From Raffaelea ambrosiae (lineage: Eukaryota; Ascomycota; Sordariomycetes; Ophiostomatales; Ophiostomataceae), in the NCBI GenBank assembly GCA_002778195.1, contig PCDI01000004.1, positions 876,733-940,732 on the forward strand: a stretch of DNA of 64,000 bases. The letters run 5' to 3'. Numbering within the stretch: position 1 is the first letter of the stretch; each line of letters opens with the position of its first letter. Position numbers and translations under genes: made by a program. Below the pieces are notes generated by a model that saw only the letters and a program-made list of their open reading frames with translations, was not told the origin of the DNA and did not search any database. Shown piece after piece: positions 57,183 through 64,000 of the stretch.

Positions 57183-58546
57183 TTACACGGTGCCTCTTTG
57201 CTTCTCGGCAGCTATTATGTCCAAGACCGAACGAGAAGCCGCAGGCATCTGTCGAGCCTCTCGGCTTTCTTGGATCGCTCGGATGGCCCGCGGCTTCCCC
57301 AACCTGTACATACACTCGCCGTCGTCAAACACGGTGGCCCGCCGCACATTGCGCAGCCCCATGTGCTCACTATAGTACGGGCTCGCCCGGTGCGTCGACT
57401 GGCGCTTGTCCGTCCCATCGCACCGTGTCTCCCGGCGATTTCCCACCCCGCCATGAACGTGTACTAGAGAAGAAACTGGAGAAGAAAAGAGGGGGTCAAC
57501 CATTAGTATCCTTGAGCAACCGGCCGTTGCACGCAATAGAAGCCTCACTCTTCTTCTCTTTGGCTGTGTGCAAGTGGTCAATCAATTCCCAAATCACCAC
57601 TTGGCAGTCTGGCAGCTCTCGGCCCCGGGCTGTCGAACAAGCGACTGGCGTGCGCGGCCAGAAATCGGGCCTCGCCTCCCCGAGGGTCCGTCTGTGCCAG
57701 TGCATGGCACGAAGGCGGCTTGGTGAGGCGCTCTTCCTCGGTATGGCGATGCGAGCTGTCTAGAAGGCCACAAACTGGGAGGCAACACGAAGAAGCATCA
57801 GTATTCTTCTTCTCCTCGGGAAGATCCCGGAATGCAGCCCTCGTATCGGCAAAGAGCGTGTTGTCGTGGCCATCATAAGGGACAATGTGCTCCGGCAAAA
57901 GGGAGTACTTGGCTCGGTGGCGGTGGACGGGCGAGTCCGTATGCCACAGGGCGTGTCCCAGCGAATGTGCCCAACGGCGCTACGAAAGTCCAAGTTAGAA
58001 CCAGACAAGACCCGTGGCGAAAGACGCCGGTGATGGAAGACAGCCGTGATGGAAGACGTCCGTGGCTTCCGCATAGAATGTGCTGTTCCCTTCTTCACAG
58101 GGCCGCCATCGGCATTTGCGTTGCTGACGCCAAAGGAGCACGGCGTGCGAGCGCGCTCCGAACCTCCCTAGCTGGAATTCTTCTCTAGGTCGCGCATCTG
58201 GGCAACGAAGCGCACATGGCTCTCATTGTCGAGGCCGGTCCCGCAGAAGAGAAGCACGGCGTACTTGTTTTGCAGGGCGACGAGCTGTTTCAGGGGGGGG
58301 TGGTGAGAAGAAAGCAAGTTTGTCCGCATCGGGTTGTCCGCATCGGTGGACGGAGCACAGTGCACACAGAAAGCCATAGGTCGACGGGGCGTGATTGGAG
58401 CACACGAGAAGATTCACTCTCTGGACGAGTTGTTCCGGCACAGGTTTTGTCCAGTCCACGCCCGAAACGACAGCACCAAACGTCATGTCTGGGAGGATGG
58501 GCTGTATAGTGAGACCTTCCGTAGTTGCATCAACGGAAACGCCCAT
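57183..58546 (-). pseudogene. TauD/TfdA-family 2-oxoglutarate dioxygenase, pseudogene
   Basis: A recognisable but broken gene. It starts normally at 58546 (MGVSVDATTEGLTIQP, then MTFGAVVSGVDW). A phase-0 intron (58417-58285, GTGAAT donor, AACAG acceptor) is followed by KYAVLLFCGTGLDNESHVRF. An in-frame TAG at 58170-58168 then interrupts, directly followed in the same frame by GGSERARTP, where family members usually have Trp before this block. Farther on the frame changes. ALWHTDSPVHRHRAKYSLL carries the iron-ligand His-x-Asp (codons 57943-57935) and DGHDNTLFADTRAAFRDLPEEKK follows. After two or more further frame changes come KPPSCHAL, the RQSTHRASPY segment with the distal histidine and the RRATVFDDG end. 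Family members oxidise sulfonates, sulfate esters or aryloxy acids with Fe(II) and 2-oxoglutarate. With one stop and several frameshifts a functional product is unlikely. Confidence 0.8.
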
Positions 58547-59993
58547 GCTCCAAAGTCTTAACAGCGTGTCGAGCAGTGAAACTTCGTAGTCTTTTTGGTA
58601 TTGTAAACAGATAGCACCGGCACGGACTACGGATTACGAATGTTGGGATCTCTTGCCAAAGCAGGGCGTAGCACTCCGTTGTTATCCATTCGTCTTTTGC
58701 CATGGCACCGAACAGGATCTATACTTTTCAACGGCTCTAGACTGTGTTCAGAAATTGGCTTCGTTTCCGACTGGCGTGGTGCGTCTTGTTTTTGACGTCT
58801 GCTCTTATTTGGGGGATAAACGTGGTGTCTCTTTATATTGTCTACTCGACGCCAACAATGCCGATGATGAAAAGACGGAAGACACTGCGGCGCTGTGATT
58901 GCGAGAGATACGCATCCCCCTACGAGTGCCAGTACGAATAGGACGGCGGCCACAAGTACGACAACAATGGCAACCACCTCGTCCTCATATCATTGAGCCT
59001 ATTGTGGCAGGGAGAGGATCCCCCAGCTCGACGAAAGACGTCGAGGACCTGTTCGAGTCGATGATTCCGCGGCAGCACGGATGTGGCCTGCAGCCTGCCA
59101 TGGACTTGACTGGGGTGTGGGCCATGCAGACAAAGCTTGTTGACACACTTGACGGAGCAAAACTCTACTTGCGGCAACCCGTGTCTCCGTTGCTTCTGTT
59201 CCCACGTGTCGCTCAAAAGTTTATTTTCAAGTAGAAGCTAAAAGAAGCAACCCCCCCTCCCCCCTTCCCCCCACACAGATCCCCGGAACTCCGCAACTGC
59301 CTTTCCCTTGTTGCAAAAGGTTTGCTTGATCAGACCAAACGGTCCACCGAGGAGCAAGGGTGCTTGCCAGTCCGGGAACGTACTTGTACGATAGTACAGC
59401 AATCTCACCGGAACGTAATCAGAGGCTGACCGCTGGGATGTCCGCGTCTGGACATGGCCCCGAGTCGGCATGCCATACCTGTCTGTGATCGTCACAGAGT
59501 ACGAAGAGTACGAGAGAAGTACGAGCATTAACAACGAAGGTGGATCGGTGGTGTGGAGAGGTCCCGGGCTGAGATGTCTGCGCCCGCCTGGCTATTCTAT
59601 GTAGGACCTTTCTGATTTGTCAGTTGGTTGTGTGCTAACCAAGTAAAGGCAAATCTTTCTTAGGGGCAAATGCAGTGAAACACCGTGCTTATTATTTTTT
59701 TTCGACGCGAATCCTGTATCTCGAATCCTGTATCTCAACCGCCTTGCCAGGCACAAATATGGGAACGGGGTGGACAAGTCAGCTGAAACGGGGTTATGTC
59801 ATTTTGACGGATGCAGTGGTTTCATAATGGTCGATGCGTTTTTTTTCTTCCCACCGACTCTTTGTATAGTTATGTTCTCTTCTCGTTTTCCCTGATTTCT
59901 TGGGGGTCTTTTTTTTCTTGATTTTTTTTTTCTTTTTTTTCTTTTTTTCTTTTCAGGTTAGCTGATACTCTGCTTGCTCCTTGCTCCCAAACA
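58547..59993. other. Intergenic region upstream of the surface protein
   Basis: No gene is supported. A minus-strand frame from 58977 begins with one long hydrophobic helix, and a plus-strand frame at 58899-59234 looks mildly protein-like, but neither has codon bias or a partner exon. The last 150 bases are a dense T/CT tract (59838-59955) that probably marks the leader of the next gene. Confidence 0.45.
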
Positions 59994-61078
59994 ATGTCGC
60001 TCGGTGCCTTGACCGACTACACGCCACCGTCAAAATGCCAGACGTCGCTTGCCGACCTTTACCTGTTGGACGACGGCGCGATCGTCCGCGGTCCGGCATC
60101 GACAGCGTCGTGCTTTCCGGCAAACTATAAGGCGCAGTCGACAAACTACTACTCGCCAGGCACCTGCCCGCTCGGCTACACCATCGCCTGCTCAACCGTG
60201 CTCACCACCGCCGGCACCGTCGAGACCACTGCGAGATGTTGTCCACCGTTTGTCCCCCCCCCCCCCCGGCCCCTTTATTCCCCATCCCTTGACTTGCCTC
60301 GATGTTCCCCTACAAGAAGACTAGGTTGGTCATTAATACGGGGGTTCCACATCCTTGTCCAGATTCATGGTATGCCAGTCGACTGCAAACTACCCGTGGG
60401 AATCGACACTGCGCTGCAAGTCCGAAATTGGGTCAACTAGCGCGACTCTCACCGTGACCGAGGCGGACAATGGGGCATCCAGCGTCATGGCGGTCGCGGG
60501 AGCCTTGAATGCCTACGCCTTTCAAATTCGATTCCAGGAATCGGCCTCTGTCTCAGTGAGTCTAGACTTGCCTTTGCGACTGCCTTTTTGCTTTGCTCCG
60601 ACTTGTGTTTCCATTTTGCTCACCGTTCTCTTGTCCTGTTCTTCAGACATCATCAGCATCCTCCCCGTCGTCCACGTCGAGCACCCCTCCCGAGACCAGC
60701 AGCCCGTCTCCCTCCGCAACGAGCAACCCAGACAGCAGCGGCCTCAGCCACGGCGCCATCGCTGGCATTGCCGTCGGCGCCGTGGTCGGCGGCCTCGCGC
60801 TCATTGGGCTCGCCGTGTTCATATTTCTGCGGAAACGGAGACAGGCGAAGCGGCACATGGACGGCGTTTCCGGAGTTTCGCAGATAGGCGACAGCAGCAC
60901 GTTCAAGGGGAGCCCGTTGGTGTCGCCGCCGCCGCCGCCGCCGCCACCGCCACCACCACCACTGCCACCACAAGAACTGTCGGCGCCCCAGGTGCCACAA
61001 GAACTGCCCTCGCCGTACCCCATACAGGAGCTCGACGGCAGCTCCTCCGTGAACTCGCAAGCTCCCCAGCGGTATTAG
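59994..61078 (+). CDS. Secreted-type single-pass membrane surface protein
   Basis: Three exons (59994-60247, 60363-60555, 60647-61078) give 292 residues. Intron 2 has GTGAGT/TTCAG. Intron 1 uses a weaker GTTTGT donor and is less certain. The ectodomain has spaced cysteines, including the TCPLGYTIAC and RCCPPFMVC pair typical of a large group of fungal membrane proteins with a CCP box. It is followed by a Ser/Thr/Pro-rich stalk (about 150-175), one transmembrane helix (IAGIAVGAVVGGLALIGLAV, about 185-207) with basic stop-transfer residues RKRRQAKR, and a cytosolic tail with a run of about 12 prolines. No N-terminal signal peptide is evident in this model, so the true start may lie in an unseen upstream exon. 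A wall-sensor-like topology is inference; the function is unknown. Confidence 0.75.
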
Positions 61079-62447
61079 GGCCGGACAACACCACAGACGT
61101 TTTTTGTCCAGATGGACCAGGTATTAGTTAGTGGGCCCGGTGGTATAAAGTTCGCCCGTCTGATGGGAAGCCCGTATCTCGGCAAACTGATTTTCCCAGA
61201 GATCGGCTGCCCCTTTCATTTAATTCGGGAGACGAAGTAACTACAATGTATTTTCTTTTGCTTTTTCTTCTCATATAGCTCTAGTACCTTTTCGCTGGGA
61301 TTGGGCGTTATTCAACAGTCGTGTTTACAATTCAAGGCTTTCAAAAGAGGTATCCAAGCACTGCCGTCTGTTACAATTGGATTACTGGAGACAACTTTGG
61401 CCTGTCTCTTTCTTGCGGCGCTGTGCCATGCTATTCGTGTGTGCTTTCGGGCCGGTGCACCCGCCGTCTGTAACGATATTCGCCTACTGGCAGAAGGATG
61501 GGTCAGCAAAGCCGATGCCAAGAGCGTCTGTGGAAAAAGAGAGGCTGCGCCACAAAAGTGCAGAATCGTAATCGGAAAGTATAAATATCCCTGCCAGGAG
61601 GCTCAGCCTCGAGAAGGAATGATTACCTCAGCCAGTTACTAGATTTGGACGGAGATATGTTTAGGCCCCCACCCAGTTGAGGCCGTTCGTGCCGGGCACG
61701 TCGTTGCTGACGACGAGGGTGCTGTCGTAAAGGGACAACGGCTTACACCGTAGTTAGAACAACAGCTGGACGCTCCTTGCGGACAGTCCGCAGTCATATA
61801 CAGTTCATCCGAACACCAACGGTCTCCACATGTGAACTCCTGCTCTGTACTCCAACGAGCATCATTCTTCTTCGAAATACTCACATAATATAGCAGGCGC
61901 GTCATGGACATCACAACCATGCACTCTGACAGCAACGAGAAAAGCAAAACCAAAAACAATATAGAGACGAACAACAGTCATTGAAGGTGTTCCGTAGAAG
62001 TTTTTACTTCTTTTTTCAGAACAGTCGGTGCTATATTTCTTCTGGCGAGCGGCTGTTCGAAAGAATAGCATAGATGCCGTAAGCAAGCACGGCGCCACAA
62101 TCACAGCCGCCTTTATAACTGGGTAGTTGGCGTTGGAATTGGATTTGTTAATAGTCTGCGTTAACATTGTCCTGACAAAAGCAGGACCAAGCACAAACAA
62201 TCCTTCCTATCACACACGCCTTGCTTTCCCAAGAATAGGTCGATGGCCATCATTATTGAGCATCGAGCCAGCCAATTATGGGGGGAGAACTAGTTTGTAA
62301 ACCTTGTATTGTATCTACAGTCAAAAGCCAGTCAATTTATATACAGAATATCACCAAACGGACGACACAATCCTCCTTCAAAGCATAGCAACCCCTCCAC
62401 CTCCCCCCTTTCATTTTCCATCCCTCCCTGAATCGCATCTAGAATCT
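61079..62447. other. Intergenic region with relic sequences
   Basis: Apart from the relic called separately at 61639-61983, the region holds a variant of the recurring word (AGTAACTACAATGTA, 61236-61250) and short unbiased frames. Confidence 0.45.
61639..61983 (-). pseudogene. Relic of a secreted Cys-rich protein with an Egh16-like fragment
   Basis: On the minus strand an ATG near 61979 starts a signal-peptide-like segment (MTVVRLYIVFGFAFLVAV, then RVHGC) that soon ends at a stop. Another frame continues with a Cys-rich stretch reading TCGDRWCSDELY and then SCCSNYGVSRC, reminiscent of the CCS-x-YG core of hevein-type chitin-binding domains. Still farther on, 61727-61682 is 45/46 identical to 62652-62607 inside the intact Egh16-like gene and encodes STLVVSNDVPGTNGL. 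A GTGAGT donor and TACAG acceptor are present between the first two parts, but joining them creates a stop. This looks like a decayed gene or mosaic of fragments. Confidence 0.4.
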
Positions 62448-63077
62448 TTACACCTGCTGCACGGCAAAGCAACCACCAAAGGGGCCGGCCAGTGCGTTGT
62501 TCCGACACCGCACGGTGCAGACGTTGCTCGTCGAGCCCCCGGAACAGGTAAAGCTGGTGGGCATCACGACCGTCATGTTGAAGTCGGTAAACTTGGCCTG
62601 CGACAAGCCGTTGGTGCCGGGCACGTCGTTGCTGACGACGAGGGTGCTGTCGGCCGTGGTCGACGTGGTGGAGCTGAACAGATCGCACACATAGGGGCCC
62701 GCACCGTCCTGGTTGACCTGGTGGACGGTCACGGTGAGGGTGGTGCCGGTGGTGACCTGGGTGACGGCCTTGTCCGTGATGGCCGCCTCGACGCTGGCGG
62801 CGACGTCAATGGTGCCGTTCAGCTCGGTGCGGCCGCAGACGCCGGCGATGCCCTCGCTGATCTCAACGTCCCGGATGATGGTGGTGTCCTGCTGGCAGGG
62901 GCTGATGAGCGTGCAGTTGCGGGCCATGGCATCGTCGACAGCATAGCCGACAGAAGCAGGGGATCCGGCAATGCCCTGGATGTTGAGAAGGACAGAGTGG
63001 GCGTGGACGAGGGGAGAGAAGAGTGTGGTGAAGAGGAGAACCGCCAGCGGCAGAGAGGAAGAAACCGAAGACATCAT
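62448..63077 (-). CDS. Egh16-like (GEgh16/Mas3, DUF3129) secreted protein
   Basis: An intronless gene for 209 residues. Residues 1-22 form a signal peptide ending VHAH, followed by SVLLNIQGIAGSPASVGYAV. The mature region carries the conserved cysteines and blocks of the family: RNCTLISPCQQDTTIIRD, GIAGVCGRTELNGTIDV, VNQDGAGPYVCDLFSST, NDVPGTNGLSQAKFTDFNMT, FTCSGGSTSNVCTVRCRNNA and the end GPFGGCFAVQQV. In plant and insect pathogens relatives are induced during appressorium formation or infection and are described as virulence-associated (Mas1/Mas3 of Magnaporthe, Egh16 of powdery mildew). The biochemical role is unknown. The open frame extends upstream to 63572, but the signal peptide fixes the start at the ATG pair at 63077/63074. 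A partial second copy lies about 0.9 kb downstream. Confidence 0.9.
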   Translation of the reverse strand: MMSSVSSSLPLAVLLFTTLFSPLVHAHSVLLNIQGIAGSPASVGYAVDDAMARNCTLISPCQQDTTIIRDVEISEGIAGVCGRTELNGTIDVAASVEAAITDKAVTQVTTGTTLTVTVHQVNQDGAGPYVCDLFSSTTSTTADSTLVVSNDVPGTNGLSQAKFTDFNMTVVMPTSFTCSGGSTSNVCTVRCRNNALAGPFGGCFAVQQV

Positions 63078-64000
63078 GGTGGAGGAGATGTTGGTTGATG
63101 CACAGGGGCAAAGGACAAAAAGGGAGTAGAATACAGAGTAAAGTCGAGCTAGTCGAAGACGAGGAGAGAGAGAAGCGAAGGAAAAGGGGAAAATAAAAAA
63201 AACTGCCCTGCAGTTGTTTATGCAAGAAACGAAGGGAATTGGAGAAGAAGAGAATAGAAAGAAAGGAAGAAAGAAGACCGCGATGCCAAAGACGTGAAAT
63301 TGAGCAAACTTGGGAAGAAGACGAGGAAGTACAGACGGAAAGAGAGGGCGCGAGTCCCGTATAAGTGGTCGGATGGACAGAAGGGCCCGACAGTGTCGCG
63401 GTCGTCCGTGTTGGGATACCCGGTCCGACAGACACGCCCCCCAACGATATTTCCGCACTGCACCCTGCACTCCGTCTCTACTGCCGACAAGACAACCATC
63501 CCATTGCCGTGCGAGAACCATCTGATTTGCATAGACCAAGCCCAGGGACAAGTAACACGGTGAAACAGACAAACAACGTGTGTCGATCGCATGTGCCCGC
63601 CGATGTACGTATGTCCCGTCTGGAGGCTGGTGTACGTATGTAGCACTGCCCAGCCGCCCCTGTGGACTTGGCAGGTTGTTCAGAAATGCAGTGACATGCC
63701 TTTTTTTTCTTTATTTTTCTTTATTTTTCTTTTTTTTTCTCTTCCCCCCCGGTGGTGTTCTCTCTTCTGCGGTGTGCGAGTCAAAGGCAAAACGTTTCAG
63801 TCGATCCCGCTCGCCTGCTGACGAGCACTGCCGTTTCGAAGATCCGTCTTGGCGGTGTCTTGGCTGCCCGAATCGGCTCATCAGCAGGGGTGCGCTACAG
63901 GGCGATTGGGCGACACAGGCAGCCTGCTGGAGCACCGGGGCCCCACCAGAAAGGCCAGCAAAAACAGAAAAGCCCCCCGTTCGGCCAGGGCGGTGGGCCA
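63078..64000. other. Promoter side of the Egh16-like gene and window end
   Basis: Read on the minus strand, the first 250 bases are a pyrimidine-rich leader (purine-rich on plus), with a TTATA-like word at 63359-63366 as a possible core element. A poly-T tract lies at 63700-63740. No gene is supported to the window end. Confidence 0.45.

Noticed and set aside
58627..59234. Small frames with one hydrophobic helix (minus) and a mildly protein-like segment (plus)
   Set aside because: No codon bias, no splice partners and no family resemblance; too little to call.

Overview
The window is genomic DNA of a filamentous ascomycete, most likely a Sordariomycete. Coding exons are GC-rich with C-ending codons. 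Introns are short (about 40 to 250 bases) with GTRNGT donors, CTAAC/CTGAC branch sites and YAG acceptors. Genes sit singly on both strands between long intergenic tracts full of poly-T, poly-C, pyrimidine and dinucleotide runs. The families present (DHA1 drug/H+ transporters, LaeA-like methyltransferases, Egh16-like secreted proteins, JIP5, NAT purine permeases) are typical of Pezizomycotina. The species cannot be named from the sequence alone. An 80-base assembly gap (47217-47296) and one isolated N (52986) mark this as a draft assembly.

Layout. 3.1-5.4 kb: MFS transporter with three introns. 7.7-8.8 kb: secreted Ala-rich protein. 9.2-11.0 kb (minus) and 12.0-13.1 kb (plus): divergent amidase-signature enzyme and 3-dehydroshikimate dehydratase. 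14.4-15.25 kb: SAM methyltransferase, convergent with the ribosome-biogenesis WD protein JIP5 (15.6-17.0 kb, minus). JIP5 shares a 0.7-kb divergent promoter region with a GH18 chitinase (17.7-19.1 kb), which is followed by a convergent four-helix membrane protein. 23.2-27.3 kb is a degenerate zone. It holds a strongly coding but frame-shifted reading frame and two related PD-(D/E)XK-like genes facing away from each other, one frame-shifted. 27.3-35.6 kb is a gene-poor tract with a 12-bp minisatellite. 35.6-37.8 kb: NAT/NCS2 purine permease. 39.6-44.2 kb: a predicted 1374-residue protein with two C2H2-like fingers, a DUF3716-like Cys cluster and a C-terminal cupin. 44.6-48.8 kb: two divergent short-chain dehydrogenases around the assembly gap. 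48.8-53.9 kb: no gene seen. 53.9-55.8 kb: Aur1-like PAP2 membrane enzyme. 57.2-58.5 kb: TauD/TfdA dioxygenase pseudogene. 60.0-61.1 kb: single-pass surface protein. 61.6-63.1 kb: Egh16-like secreted protein next to a fragment of a second copy.

The genes do not form one recognisable pathway cluster. Several relate to nutrient use and the cell surface: quinate/aromatic catabolism, amide hydrolysis, purine uptake, chitin turnover, secreted proteins. Exon boundaries were worked out by hand from splice consensus, frame phase and protein continuity. For every multi-exon gene given full exon coordinates the phases close without a stop. The least ordinary content is the head-to-head nuclease-fold pair, the zinc-finger/DUF3716/cupin protein, the broken dioxygenase, and a short palindromic word (ACTACATAGTA and its complement) that recurs only in intergenic DNA.
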